Assembly: GCA_902168205.1 (NCBI GenBank)
Contig: CABHOK010000002.1
Location: 434,001 to 498,000, forward strand
From: an uncultured Chitinophaga sp.
GTDB taxonomy: Bacteria; Bacteroidota; Bacteroidia; Cytophagales; Cyclobacteriaceae
Direction: 5' to 3'
Length of the DNA: 64,000 nucleotides
The notes below the pieces were generated by a model, which was not told the DNA's origin, did not search any database, and was given only the letters and a program-made list of their open reading frames with translations. Each line of letters opens with the position of its first letter. Positions within the stretch are counted from its first letter, which is position 1. The position numbers and the translations under genes are program-made. This document shows positions 33,585-42,517 of the stretch, piece after piece.

Positions 33585-33629
33585 TGATAATTTTTGTGTA
33601 GCCAGTATACATTGCGATTAAAAAGTAAC

Positions 33630-34460
33630 ATGAAACATATACTGGTTCCATGCGATTTTTCAGAGCAATCTGTTTATGCTTTGAAGTTTGCTGCGCAGTT
33701 GCAGGCTGCTTCTCATTCGGAAATACACCTGCTGCATATTGTTGATCTTCCATTTTTATATGATACCGTGCTGATGCCGGCACTGTCGTTCGAAGAAGAA
33801 AAACTCCGGGACCTCCAGAATAGTGCTCAACGGAAACTGGATAACATAGCCGGGCGCGTGGAAGCGCGTGTCAGAACGCAGGTGCAATTGGGATCGCCCT
33901 CGCAGAAGATACTGGAGTATATCACCAACAATTCCATTACCCTGGTGATCATGGGCACTAAGGGCGCAACAGGCATGCGTGATATATTTATTGGTTCCAA
34001 TACCGAGAAGATTGTCAGGGCATCCGGGGTGCCTGTCATTGCTGTGAAAGACGACATAAAACCGCGACAGATTAAAAATATAGTGTTCCCGAATACAATG
34101 GATTCGGATGCGCATGAAGATCTGCTGATGAAAGTAAAAGAATTGCAACACAGCCTTCATGCCAATTTACACGTGGTATATATAAATACACCTCTAAACT
34201 TTAAAGAGGATACCGTTACACGCGAGCGCCTTGCTAATTTTTCTAAACGATATATGCTTCATGATTTTACTACCCATGTATTTAATGATTTAGAAGAGGA
34301 GAGGGGTGTCATTAATTTTGCCAGGATGATTGATGCCGATATGATTGCGGTTGGTACACACGGACGAAAAGGTCTTGCTCACTTGTTAAGCGGAAGCATA
34401 GCCGAAGACCTGGTTAATCACTCCAAGTTACCCATCTGGACCTATACCATCAAGAAGTAA
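33630..34460 (+). CDS. Tandem universal stress protein (UspA), 276 aa
   Basis: Starts MKHILVPCDFSEQSVYALKFA; an in-frame extension of 12 codons upstream lacks Usp features. Both halves have full ATP loops (GTKGATGMRDIFIGSNTEKIVR; GTHGRKGLAHLLSGSIAEDLVNH). Cytosolic dimer or pseudo-dimer expected. Divergent from another Usp gene and followed by the receiver-CRP regulator. Confidence 0.94.
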   Translation: MKHILVPCDFSEQSVYALKFAAQLQAASHSEIHLLHIVDLPFLYDTVLMPALSFEEEKLRDLQNSAQRKLDNIAGRVEARVRTQVQLGSPSQKILEYITNNSITLVIMGTKGATGMRDIFIGSNTEKIVRASGVPVIAVKDDIKPRQIKNIVFPNTMDSDAHEDLLMKVKELQHSLHANLHVVYINTPLNFKEDTVTRERLANFSKRYMLHDFTTHVFNDLEEERGVINFARMIDADMIAVGTHGRKGLAHLLSGSIAEDLVNHSKLPIWTYTIKK

Positions 34461-34650
34461 TCCTACCTTGTGACTATATATAGGAAGCAACTGCGTACCT
34501 CTGAGACCAACTATCGGTCGGATACAGGAAATTGAGAAGGGAGCAGCTATCTGGATTACACGATGACGAATACGCAAAAGCCTTCAAGAGAAACATATAC
34601 AGTTTTGTGCATATTGCCCGTTGTAACAAATTTATAGGCAAAAAAAATGT

Positions 34651-34662
34651 TGACGTAAATCA
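34651..34662 (+). promoter_or_regulatory. Distal CRP/FNR-like operator of the fusion regulator gene
   Basis: TGACGTAAATCA in an A/T-rich context; 22 bp (centre to centre) from the proximal site. Confidence 0.6.
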
Positions 34663-34672
34663 TTTTTTTGAA

Positions 34673-34684
34673 TGATAGGACTCA
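34673..34684 (+). promoter_or_regulatory. Proximal CRP/FNR-like operator of the fusion regulator gene
   Basis: TGATAGGACTCA; TAGTTTAG (7 of 8) starts 36 bp on. Suggests autoregulation. Confidence 0.6.
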
Positions 34685-34840
34685 TTCCTATGCTGCCGCT
34701 TCTGCACTTAGTTTAGCATTTGTTAATAAAGCAACATTGTTTAGTTGAAAATGATTTGATCTTGAAAATTTCATTTTCAGGGCAGCCGGTTTGCGTTTAA
34801 CGTATTGATCTTTATATAGTCTTTAACCCCAAACCTATAT

Positions 34841-35899
34841 ATGACCTATAATATCCTGCTGATTGAAGACAATATTGAGATGGCGGAGAACATCGCCAGT
34901 ATACTCGAGCTTGCCAAATACAATGTTACACATGCACCGAACGGAAAGATTGGTGTTGACATGGCGCAGCGGAACCCCCCGGACCTGATATTGTGCGATA
35001 TTATGATGCCGGAACTGGATGGCTACGGAGTACTTCATATTCTGAATAAAGATGCCGACACGGCCAATATACCTTTCATCTTCCTCACTGCAAAGGCTGA
35101 CAAAACAGATTTTCGAACCGGAATGAATCTCGGTGCAGATGACTATATCACCAAGCCTTTTGATGGTGTCGACTTATTGAAGGTAATTGAAATGCGCCTG
35201 AAGAAACACGAGTTTATGAAGACAGCCTTCGGAAACAGCGCGCAGGATGTAAGCGCCTTTTTTAGCAAGACGCGCGAGCTGAAGGATTTTCAGAGGCTGG
35301 CGGAGAACAGACCGCTACGTTGCTTCAAGAAGAAGGATCTGATCTTTATGGAGGGGCAAACTCCCAGCGACCTGTATTTCATTGAGAAGGGGCAGGTAAA
35401 AACGTATAAAGTTAACTACGATGGCAAGGAGCTGATCACCGGTATACACCGTGAAGGCGAGTTCCTGGGATTTGTGCCGTTATTGGAAGACAGAGCTTAC
35501 AACGAGAATGCTGAAGTGCAGGAAGATTCTAAAATTACCATTATTCCTAAAGCCGATTTTATCACGTTAATATATTCCAGTAAAGATGTTGCCCGCAAGT
35601 TCATAAAAATGTTGTCGAACAACATCGAGGAAATGGAGAACCGGTTACTTGATATAGCCTACCAATCCGTGCGTCAGCGTGTAGCCAGTGCGTTGCTAAA
35701 GATGAACCAGCGATTTTCAGGTATCAACAAAGACGGGCTGATCACTATAGCCCGTAAAGATATTTCCAGTATTGTGGGGACAGCAACGGAGTCTCTCAAC
35801 AGGACACTGGCCGATTTCAAAGACGAAGGTCTCATTGAGATTTCAGGTGAAGGATTGAAGCTGGTTGATGCCGGCAGGCTCGAGAAGTTGCTTCACTGA
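34841..35899 (+). CDS. Response regulator with CRP/FNR output (receiver - cNMP-like - HTH), 352 aa
   Basis: Fusion transcription factor. Receiver about 1-120 (E9 D10, phosphoacceptor Asp53 in LILCDIMMPELDGYG, Lys in ITKPFD). The cyclic-nucleotide-binding-like beta-roll is about 150-262 (FKKKDLIFMEGQTPSDLYFIEKGQVKTY). The HTH_Crp winged helix is about 270-345, with recognition helix IVGTATESLNRTLADFKDEG. Compared with E. coli CRP, the Glu and second Arg that read TGA are kept (about E317 and R321), while the first Arg is Thr. The Arg-Ser of the cAMP pocket and FNR cluster cysteines are absent, so phosphorylation is the probable switch. A CHASE3-type kinase gene follows. Candidate regulator of the TGA-N6-TCA promoters. 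Confidence 0.95.
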   Translation: MTYNILLIEDNIEMAENIASILELAKYNVTHAPNGKIGVDMAQRNPPDLILCDIMMPELDGYGVLHILNKDADTANIPFIFLTAKADKTDFRTGMNLGADDYITKPFDGVDLLKVIEMRLKKHEFMKTAFGNSAQDVSAFFSKTRELKDFQRLAENRPLRCFKKKDLIFMEGQTPSDLYFIEKGQVKTYKVNYDGKELITGIHREGEFLGFVPLLEDRAYNENAEVQEDSKITIIPKADFITLIYSSKDVARKFIKMLSNNIEEMENRLLDIAYQSVRQRVASALLKMNQRFSGINKDGLITIARKDISSIVGTATESLNRTLADFKDEGLIEISGEGLKLVDAGRLEKLLH

Positions 35900-35936
35900 T
35901 TCGCTGGCCAGGTACTTGTAAATATGTTTGACATCA

Positions 35937-35948
35937 TGATGAATGTCA
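35937..35948 (+). promoter_or_regulatory. CRP/FNR-like operator of the histidine kinase gene
   Basis: TGATGAATGTCA; TATCTTGG (7 of 8) starts 36 bp on, 17 bp before the kinase start codon. Confidence 0.6.
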
Positions 35949-35996
35949 TTGAATGTGCCGTCAATGCATTGTTATCTTGGAGCAATACGTGAAGTA

Positions 35997-37721
35997 ATGA
36001 TCTCCTTTAAAGTTACGCTGGGGTTTTTATTTGGACTGCTGATTACGGCGGTGCTGTTTCTGGGCGTATTGTGCTACAAGAAGAATGCTGATGCCCTCAG
36101 GTCATCCGCATGGGTAAGGCATACCCATGCTGTAATTCATACAGCCGATGAAATATCAATAGCCTATAATCATATATATACCTATACACTGGCTTTTCTG
36201 TTTAGAAGTGATTCTGCTTCGCGGTCGGAATATGCAGCGTCCCGGCAGATTTTAACAGCCCGGTTAACTGAAATGAAATACCTGGTGCAGGATAACCCGA
36301 AGCAGCAACAACGGATAGACTCGCTTGGGCAGTTCATACAACAGCTCACCTTGGTGACAGATTCTCTTGTCCTCGCACCAATCTCATCTACGGCTGTTCA
36401 TAAAGCTAAAGGTCTTGTGCGTTACACGGTTCTCGCGAATGTTATTATGCCCAGGATTGAACAGATCAAACAAACCGAGCAGCAGTTACTTGCCTTGCGT
36501 GAGGCAGAGCACCGGGAAAGCACGGAGCGGTTTAAGAATATATTCTCTTTGTTGCTCCTCGGAATTGTTATTCTACTGGCGGCTGCATTCTTATCGACCC
36601 GGTATAATTTTAACAAGCGCATGCATGTGCAGGATCAACTGGAGCGAACCAATGTACTTTTTGAAAAAGTTTTCTATGATAGTCCGATAGCCATCGTCAT
36701 CAGCGAGTATAACAGTGGTAAAATTTTGAATTGCAATAAGGTATTTGCATCCATGGTAAACTATAATGTAAACGAGGTTATCGGAAAGACTACGGCTGAA
36801 TTACGAATTTTTGAAAACATTGAGCAGCGTAAACAAGTTGTGGAAGGAGCCGTAAAGAATGGAATGGCAAGACGGAACGAAGTATATATCAAGCCCCGCG
36901 ATAAAGAACCGATCTATATATCCATTCATGCACATGAAGTACCGTTGTACGATCGCAAATGCCTGCTAAGTGCCATAATTGATTTGTCGACTCACAAGCA
37001 AGCTGAAGACGATATAAAGCGCGCGCTTGAAAAGGAGATCGAGCTGAATAAACTGAAATCGGGTTTTGTTACCTTGGCCTCGCACGAGTTCAGAACACCG
37101 TTGACAACTATTTTATCATCGGCATTTTTGCTGGAGAACTATTCCTTTGGTGAGAACCAGGAGAAATCTGTGAAACACCTTCATAAAATTAAATCTGCCG
37201 TGGGCAGCCTTACCGCTATATTAGATGATTTCCTTTCTGTAACGAAGATTGAGGAAGGGCAGGTGAGAGCCCATCACCAGGCTATAAATATTAAAAAGTA
37301 CCTGGAGGATCTTTGTAACAACCTTCAGGCGCTTACGAAGCAGGGCCAGACTATATATTATACTCATTCCGGTGATACCGTAGTGATTACGGATCCAACG
37401 CTGTTGGGCAATATTGTTAATAACCTGGTGACGAACTCGATTAAATACTCGCCGGAAAATTCACCGATCTATGTGTCGTCTGATGTGAACAGCAAGATTC
37501 ACCTGTCTGTTCAGGATAAAGGTATAGGTATACCCGAGGCTGACCAGAAACATCTTTTCGATCGGTTCTATCGCGCTTCCAACGCAGGTACAGCACAGGG
37601 AACTGGTCTTGGGTTACATATTATGAAACACTATGTAGAAATGCTGAACGGCTCTATCATACTTCAAAGTAAACCAGGCCAGGGTACGCATGTACAAATT
37701 GCGCTTACGCGGATGGATTGA
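35997..37721 (+). CDS. Membrane sensor histidine kinase (CHASE3-like, PAS, HisKA, HATPase), 574 aa
   Basis: Probable partner of the preceding fusion regulator. Transmembrane helix at about 4-25, a CHASE3-like extracytoplasmic helical domain (about 28-180) and a second helix (about 187-205). PAS follows (about 220-350; VFYDSPIAIVISEYNSGKILNCNKVF). HisKA has ASHEFRTPLTTIL. The HATPase has NNLVTNSIKYSPE, DKGIGIPEAD and GTGLGLHIMKHYVEM. The ATG giving MISFKVTLGF was preferred to an upstream in-frame ATG, which would overlap the operator. Regulated by its own operator, so the pair forms a feedback loop. Signal unknown. Confidence 0.93.
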   Translation: MISFKVTLGFLFGLLITAVLFLGVLCYKKNADALRSSAWVRHTHAVIHTADEISIAYNHIYTYTLAFLFRSDSASRSEYAASRQILTARLTEMKYLVQDNPKQQQRIDSLGQFIQQLTLVTDSLVLAPISSTAVHKAKGLVRYTVLANVIMPRIEQIKQTEQQLLALREAEHRESTERFKNIFSLLLLGIVILLAAAFLSTRYNFNKRMHVQDQLERTNVLFEKVFYDSPIAIVISEYNSGKILNCNKVFASMVNYNVNEVIGKTTAELRIFENIEQRKQVVEGAVKNGMARRNEVYIKPRDKEPIYISIHAHEVPLYDRKCLLSAIIDLSTHKQAEDDIKRALEKEIELNKLKSGFVTLASHEFRTPLTTILSSAFLLENYSFGENQEKSVKHLHKIKSAVGSLTAILDDFLSVTKIEEGQVRAHHQAINIKKYLEDLCNNLQALTKQGQTIYYTHSGDTVVITDPTLLGNIVNNLVTNSIKYSPENSPIYVSSDVNSKIHLSVQDKGIGIPEADQKHLFDRFYRASNAGTAQGTGLGLHIMKHYVEMLNGSIILQSKPGQGTHVQIALTRMD

Positions 37722-37959
37722 GTTGTTTGTATCACAACGCGCTGTAACAGTCACCTCACTTATATAGCAATGGAAATAAGGATGATTGTCAGATGAATGG
37801 TGAGCCATGTATACCTGCAGTACGTTTCACAGGTAGTGTTTTGTAAATCCGGTGATGTCGACAGTCAGGTGGTACGGCCGTTTCCGGCTTTGTCCATGAC
37901 GCTTCTGTGCGGGCGTATGATTTATATCAGGTTGGAGGAAACCGATTATGACGAACGTA

Positions 37960-37971
37960 TGATTACCGTCA
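37960..37971 (+). promoter_or_regulatory. CRP/FNR-like operator of the phosphoribosyltransferase gene
   Basis: TGATTACCGTCA directly abuts a -33-like TATG; TATCTTTG (perfect -7, 37995-38002) starts 35 bp from the dyad's first base. The clearest class II arrangement of the set. Confidence 0.75.
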
Positions 37972-38013
37972 TATGTATAGGGGAGTGGTCATAGTATCTT
38001 TGGATAAAATAAT

Positions 38014-38670
38014 ATGGCTATGCAAGTTCAAACAGTAAACGCACAATGGTACGACAGGCGAGAGGCCGGGTATTTACTGAGTCGCAGCCTCGATGTATAC
38101 CAGGGCAGTAACTCCGTGGTGGTGGGTATACCGCGCGGAGGTGTTGAGGTGGCATCGGTCATTGCCGAAGAACTACATTTACCACTGGAGGTAATGCCAT
38201 GCCGTACTATTCTAAATCCGGCCGATAACCGGAAAAATATAGGATCGGTAAGCGAGGATGAAGTATATATCCATGACTGTGAACATACCATTCCACAAGA
38301 CTATATCTGCCACCAGATTACTAAACTTCGCCGGATCATTGCAGCCGAGAATCGGAAATATCGTGGTAATGGTGAACCTGCACTGTTAACGAATCGTTCT
38401 GTTATTCTGGTAGACGATGTACTTACCTGCAGCGATACCATGATAACATGTCTTCGTTCCATCCGGAAGCAAAATCCTTTGAGGATCATTGTTGCTGTTG
38501 CCGTTATAAGCATGGAGGCTGCTATCGTTATAGATGCCGAAGCAGACGAAGTGATCTATTTAAAGATGGAGACTTTTCCGGAATCTCCCGGTGCATACTT
38601 TGTGAATTTTCCGCGGGTTGACGATGCGGATGTAAAGGAACTGCTGGAGGTTTCAAAACTCAGGCTGTAA
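38014..38670 (+). CDS. Phosphoribosyltransferase-family protein, 218 aa
   Basis: Type I PRTase fold. The PRPP loop is SVILVDDVLTCSDTMITCLRSI (about 128-149) and the pyrophosphate loop region is VVGIPRGGVEVASVIAEEL. This stand-alone type (COG1926-like) is common beside Usp, Hsp20 and other dormancy genes in several phyla, including the DosR region of mycobacteria (Rv0571c-like, from memory). Substrate base unknown. Has its own operator and a near-perfect promoter. Confidence 0.9.
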   Translation: MAMQVQTVNAQWYDRREAGYLLSRSLDVYQGSNSVVVGIPRGGVEVASVIAEELHLPLEVMPCRTILNPADNRKNIGSVSEDEVYIHDCEHTIPQDYICHQITKLRRIIAAENRKYRGNGEPALLTNRSVILVDDVLTCSDTMITCLRSIRKQNPLRIIVAVAVISMEAAIVIDAEADEVIYLKMETFPESPGAYFVNFPRVDDADVKELLEVSKLRL

Positions 38671-38671
38671 G

Positions 38672-38703
38672 GCCACCCGCATTGCATGAAGCATCCGGGT
38701 GGT
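38672..38703 (+). terminator. Hairpin after the phosphoribosyltransferase gene
   Basis: CCACCCG and CGGGTGG, 7 bp, with a loop of about 16 nt, just past the stop; few Ts follow, so terminator strength is uncertain. Confidence 0.5.
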
Positions 38704-38791
38704 GCCTATATGCACCATCACCCGGATCGTATATATTATCGTATATGCGACACCTGTATATTGTATACTATTTTCGGTGCGCTGCATTGTA

Positions 38792-39235
38792 TTACAAAAG
38801 TTCTGATGCCTCGAACAGCTGCCGAAGTCTGGCAGGCAGCGTGCCGAGTGCCTGATCCATTTCTTCTGCGCTCACATATAGCCGCATGGTTTCTATCACA
38901 GCTCGTACACAATCTATAACTTCGCTCTTGTCGGTGAAATCGCGCCACGCAGTGTTGCCCTCTTCCTGGATCATCTCAATGAGAAAGTCGTCTACTGTAT
39001 GAATTCTTTTGTGAGCAGCTTTTGTCCAACCATCTACATAGATGGCTTTGATCGCCATCGGTAGCTGCGCGAGTAGCTGGAGTGATTCTTCAAAGGAAAG
39101 ATGATTCCGTAATACACGGAATGTGCTCCGTAAAATGCGTGCTGCATGCGCACGATCGCTGCTGCCGAGATTGTCTTCCAGGAGGTGGAGAAATTCGTTG
39201 CCCTTGGCTACGTACTTGTTGAAGTCTAGTATCAT
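38792..39235 (-). CDS. DUF2267 protein, 147 aa
   Basis: Helical cytosolic protein of DUF2267: NKYVAKGNEFLHLLEDNLGSSDRAHAARILRSTFRVLRNHLSFEESLQLLAQLPMAIKAIY is the duplicated helical unit with the conserved QLP. The second unit ends in LPARLRQLFE. Function unknown; the family is frequent among general stress genes with BON and Usp proteins. It follows the DUF892 gene after 58 bp and is probably co-transcribed with it. Confidence 0.88.
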   Translation of the reverse strand: MILDFNKYVAKGNEFLHLLEDNLGSSDRAHAARILRSTFRVLRNHLSFEESLQLLAQLPMAIKAIYVDGWTKAAHKRIHTVDDFLIEMIQEEGNTAWRDFTDKSEVIDCVRAVIETMRLYVSAEEMDQALGTLPARLRQLFEASELL

Positions 39236-39293
39236 AAAATAAAAGTGTTTATAGGTTGCTAATAGCTATGACATTCAGAATTGTTTGAATTTA

Positions 39294-39791
39294 TTATGAA
39301 CCATTTGCTTTATTAAATTCATGGATAGAAAGTGACGCGAATGCCTGGCATGTTTGGTGTTCGCTTTGCCAGATGTGTTGAATAATATCGGAGGCACCGT
39401 CAAGTTCCATTTCAACTATAAATAAACAGGCTGCTTTATAGCTTGCTTCTTTATACGCGTTGATATATTGCACGCACCCGATCATGAGTATATCCCTGAG
39501 ATGTTCGTCTGTTGTAGCGGTCAGCAAGTCACGAGTTTCCCGCATCATTGCGACAATCACTTCGTTTTTTCGCGGTACCGGTTCTGTCGTCAGGTGATTG
39601 AAGACACGCTCCAATCGCAGCAGGTTTGTGTCGGCATTATCTATATATTGAAGAACAGCCGATTTTACTTGTGGTGATGACAGGTGATTGCTGTACTCTT
39701 TAAATTCCTGTATAAGTGTTGTTTCTGTATACCACAAACCCTGAAGCAGATATAGCAGTGCTTCTTGTAACGTGCTGATTGATTTTTTCAT
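39294..39791 (-). CDS. Ferritin-like DUF892 (YciE/YciF-type) protein, 165 aa
   Basis: Predicted four-helix bundle, starting MKKSISTLQEALLYLLQGLWYTETTLIQEF. The E in YTETTL and E/H positions of the third and fourth helices (QHIWQSEHQTCQAF) could bind metal, but the metal set looks incomplete. An upstream in-frame ATG adds a low-complexity Lys/Ser segment and was not used. Stress-induced in enterobacteria; role unclear. No TGA-N6-TCA site is seen directly upstream. Confidence 0.75.
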   Translation of the reverse strand: MKKSISTLQEALLYLLQGLWYTETTLIQEFKEYSNHLSSPQVKSAVLQYIDNADTNLLRLERVFNHLTTEPVPRKNEVIVAMMRETRDLLTATTDEHLRDILMIGCVQYINAYKEASYKAACLFIVEMELDGASDIIQHIWQSEHQTCQAFASLSIHEFNKANGS

Positions 39792-39871
39792 AGTGGATGA
39801 GATCTTTTTTGATATAGTCGGAATTTTTCCGGGTGCCACGGTGTCAAAGCAAATGCCAGCAACATCGTTAT

Positions 39872-39900
39872 GAAAAGCGAAAGATATACTTTCGCTTTTC
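39872..39900. terminator. Terminator after the BON gene
   Basis: GAAAAGCGAAAG and CTTTCGCTTTTC, a perfect 12-bp stem with loop ATATA. Confidence 0.75.
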
Positions 39901-39926
39901 AGTTGGTGTCTTCAGTGCGTTGCTAT

Positions 39927-40601
39927 CTAGGCATACACCTCAACATCAATCTCGATTTTGTTATCGACAGACATTACCCCCGGAGCAGCCCAAGCTATGT
40001 TTTCAGCCTCTTTCTTTTCTGCCAATGACCTTACTTTGCCCCGTAGTGTTACCCTGCTGCCCGATGTTTCTATCCGTATTGAAGATGAATCGACCGTGGC
40101 ACTTCGATGATAGGCGGCACTGATCTTACGCTGCATGTCTTTTGTATCGATAGGGTTTACTTTTACGGCGATCCTGTTGGTCACGCCACGTACAGCCAAT
40201 AGATCCTCAACACAATCGCTGGCGTATCGCTTTTCAAATTCAAAGTCCACGGAACCGTCCAGGTATACCCAGCCATCATCTACTTTCACTTCAATATGAT
40301 CTTCGCTTACGGCACTGTTCCAGCGAAGAGCATTTCGGACAGCTTCAGCAATCTCTGTATCCGTTCGCTTGCCAATACCGCCTACTTTCACTTCCATATC
40401 ACTGGCCACCACCTTCACACCGAATACACGCTGCGCTGCCTTTTCAGCAGCAATTTTTTTCCAGTATGTATCTACTGTTCCGGTAAGTGTTATCACACCA
40501 TCTTTTGAAGCAACACCAATTTCGGTGGCTATATTTTGCAGCTCAGGATCCCATTTGATCTCTTCCATTACGTCCTTGCGCAGTTCTTCATTTGTTTTCA
40601 T
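39927..40601 (-). CDS. Triple BON-domain protein, 224 aa
   Basis: Three BON domains of about 65-70 residues each (about 5-72, 80-148, 152-222). Each has the G-V-x-x-L-x-G-x-V core: GVITLTGTVDTYWKK, GWVYLDGSVDFEFEK and SRVTLRGKVRSLAEK. BON domains are thought to bind membranes or other envelope parts (OsmY type). No signal peptide is visible, so this one seems cytosolic. A one-mismatch operator and a TAGTTTTA -7 box at the regulon spacing lie upstream. Confidence 0.92.
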   Translation of the reverse strand: MKTNEELRKDVMEEIKWDPELQNIATEIGVASKDGVITLTGTVDTYWKKIAAEKAAQRVFGVKVVASDMEVKVGGIGKRTDTEIAEAVRNALRWNSAVSEDHIEVKVDDGWVYLDGSVDFEFEKRYASDCVEDLLAVRGVTNRIAVKVNPIDTKDMQRKISAAYHRSATVDSSSIRIETSGSRVTLRGKVRSLAEKKEAENIAWAAPGVMSVDNKIEIDVEVYA

Positions 40602-40690
40602 AGACTTTCCTGTTTTTGGTTGAACAAAATGATATGCACGACATTTGTGTGCGATGGCATAAAACTAGTGTATGATGAGGTGATGTGATA

Positions 40691-40702
40691 TGATCGTGAT
40701 CG
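40691..40702 (-). promoter_or_regulatory. Degenerate CRP/FNR-like operator of the BON gene
   Basis: Minus strand CGATCACGATCA (one mismatch); TAGTTTTA (7 of 8) starts exactly 35 bp on. A much weaker copy (CGACTAAAATCT) sits 22 bp further upstream. Confidence 0.5.
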
Positions 40703-40813
40703 TCTGTGATCAAGATTTTAGTCGTGCTGTTTGTTGGCAGGATGCACCGGTATATATAGTATACATGCCAGCGCTGAGAAATTAGTGTTGTCTTCGTATC
40801 TGAGGTGTTTTGA

Positions 40814-42517
40814 TTATTGGTTTTTGATATTCTGGTTGGTGAGTATTACAAATTGCGTTGGTCCCAGTTTTAGCTTTATAAAGTGCCGGCTTCCGTCTTC
40901 GTTTTTAAGAACATGTATTTTTCCCTGACCGCCATAGCTGTACCGGAATACGCTTCCTTCCGGATTGAGCCGACTATCGACTTCTATATATTCCTCATCA
41001 TCGTGTTGTAACGAACTGTTATATACGATCATCATTTCTTCATCGTACAGGATGCGTGAAAATGCCAGCATGCAATCGGGTGTTAACGGTAACCGGAATA
41101 CTTTTCCATCCTGTGAAGCCTCGCGCATATACATTCTTCCGAACTTCAATATAGGACTATGCTTTCGAAGGGAAGCGAGCTTCGATATCTCGCGAAATAT
41201 AGGGTTGTTTCGGTTCAGAGCATTGGTTTTGTCATCATCAGGATTAAACATCGTTTCACGTACAGCCCAGTCTCCTTCGCCTGATCCCTGAAAGCCTTGC
41301 TCGGTTCCGTAATATATACACGGTGTTCCCAAGGCGCATAACAGAAAACCTATGCCGGCTATAATTTGCTGGTCGGTAGCATGGTGTCCAAACCTGCTTT
41401 TGATTATTTGACCGACCTGGTCGTGATTGTCTATGAATGTAACGAGAAATTCACCGAACTCACCTCGCGACATCGCATTTCTTCTCAACGACTCGTACCG
41501 TGCAATGAGCTTTTCGGGGGTTGCTTTTCCAAGTATTACACTGGACAGGACATGGTATAGCGGAAAGTCAAGTACAGAGTTAAGACCGTAATATATAGCG
41601 GTGTCTTCGACTTCAATAGATGTTTTAGGACCTATATACCGGTTATACATTTCTTCCGGTCCGAGCAGTTCGCCAAAGAGAAAGAAGTTACGTTTGCCGA
41701 GCTTGTAAGCATATTCGCGAATGTGCGAACAGAACTGACTGATCGATTTTTCTCCCATGTGCTTGACCGCATCGAGCCGGAATCCGTCAACATCTGTTTC
41801 GCGAATCCAGTAGCAATGTATCTTCGTAAGAATTTCCTGTACATAGAGAGCTTCCGGCGAATCATCATTGCGAAAAGCTTTCAGGTTCATAAAATCTCCG
41901 TCACGTGTTTCAGGATAACTGTCGAAATTTCTGATCTGTCCTTTTCGTGAATAGAGATCGGGATTGCGTAGTTCAACAGGACCTGGTTTATTGTCAAATC
42001 TCCATTTGCCGAATGGAAAAACCATACCATTGTAATAGTAATAGTCTACATCGCCCGGATAACTCCAGTTGTTCCCGGAGTGATGCAAAACAATGTCCAG
42101 GAACACACGCATGTTCCTGTTATGTGCAGCATCTACCAGGCCCGCCAGGTCTTCTGCCGTTCCGAAGCGCTTGTCTATTTGTGTATAGTCTTGTATAGCA
42201 TAGCCGTGGTAAGATTCTTCGTTATTCTCGAAAACAGGACTTAACCATATTGCTGTACAGCCCAGGTCTTCTATATAGTCAAGGTTGTCTCGGATACCCA
42301 GCAGTGTTCCGCCACATGTTTTTTCCAACTGTCCGCGCGTGCCGAATCCTTTTGTCTTTCCGTTGTTTGTGCTGGGAGCGCGTTGATGATTGTCGTGGAA
42401 GCGGTCTACCATAACAAAGTATATAACCTCTTCGCGCCACTCTCTGCCTCCGTTTAGCCAATATTGTTTCCCGGGTTTGGGTGCCAGATCCAAGTCATTA
42501 ACCGATCGTCTGCTCAT
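40814..42517 (-). CDS. GH13 alpha-amylase-family glycosidase, 567 aa
   Basis: Alpha-glucan hydrolase or transferase with the (beta/alpha)8 barrel. The four GH13 regions are visible: I DIVLHHSGN, II GFRLDAVKHMG (nucleophile Asp), III FLFGELLG (acid/base Glu), IV FIDNHDQVG (transition-state Asp). No signal peptide is seen, so it is cytosolic and could act on glycogen or maltodextrin reserves. Its ATG overlaps the stop of the GreA-like gene by one base (TGATG), so translation is coupled. A C-terminal all-beta domain follows the barrel. Confidence 0.94.
   Translation of the reverse strand: MSRRSVNDLDLAPKPGKQYWLNGGREWREEVIYFVMVDRFHDNHQRAPSTNNGKTKGFGTRGQLEKTCGGTLLGIRDNLDYIEDLGCTAIWLSPVFENNEESYHGYAIQDYTQIDKRFGTAEDLAGLVDAAHNRNMRVFLDIVLHHSGNNWSYPGDVDYYYYNGMVFPFGKWRFDNKPGPVELRNPDLYSRKGQIRNFDSYPETRDGDFMNLKAFRNDDSPEALYVQEILTKIHCYWIRETDVDGFRLDAVKHMGEKSISQFCSHIREYAYKLGKRNFFLFGELLGPEEMYNRYIGPKTSIEVEDTAIYYGLNSVLDFPLYHVLSSVILGKATPEKLIARYESLRRNAMSRGEFGEFLVTFIDNHDQVGQIIKSRFGHHATDQQIIAGIGFLLCALGTPCIYYGTEQGFQGSGEGDWAVRETMFNPDDDKTNALNRNNPIFREISKLASLRKHSPILKFGRMYMREASQDGKVFRLPLTPDCMLAFSRILYDEEMMIVYNSSLQHDDEEYIEVDSRLNPEGSVFRYSYGGQGKIHVLKNEDGSRHFIKLKLGPTQFVILTNQNIKNQ

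Larger units (their letters stand above)
34461..34840. other. Upstream region of the fusion regulator gene
   Basis: First 190 bp without visible signals. Then two palindromes 22 bp apart, a TAGTTTAG box, and a leader of about 120 nt that is AT-rich and could be regulatory. No gene. Confidence 0.5.

Noticed and set aside
39792-39926. TGA-N6-TCA operator for the DUF892-DUF2267 genes
   Set aside because: No dyad with an acceptable -7 box at 34-36 bp could be found; membership in the regulon is not claimed.
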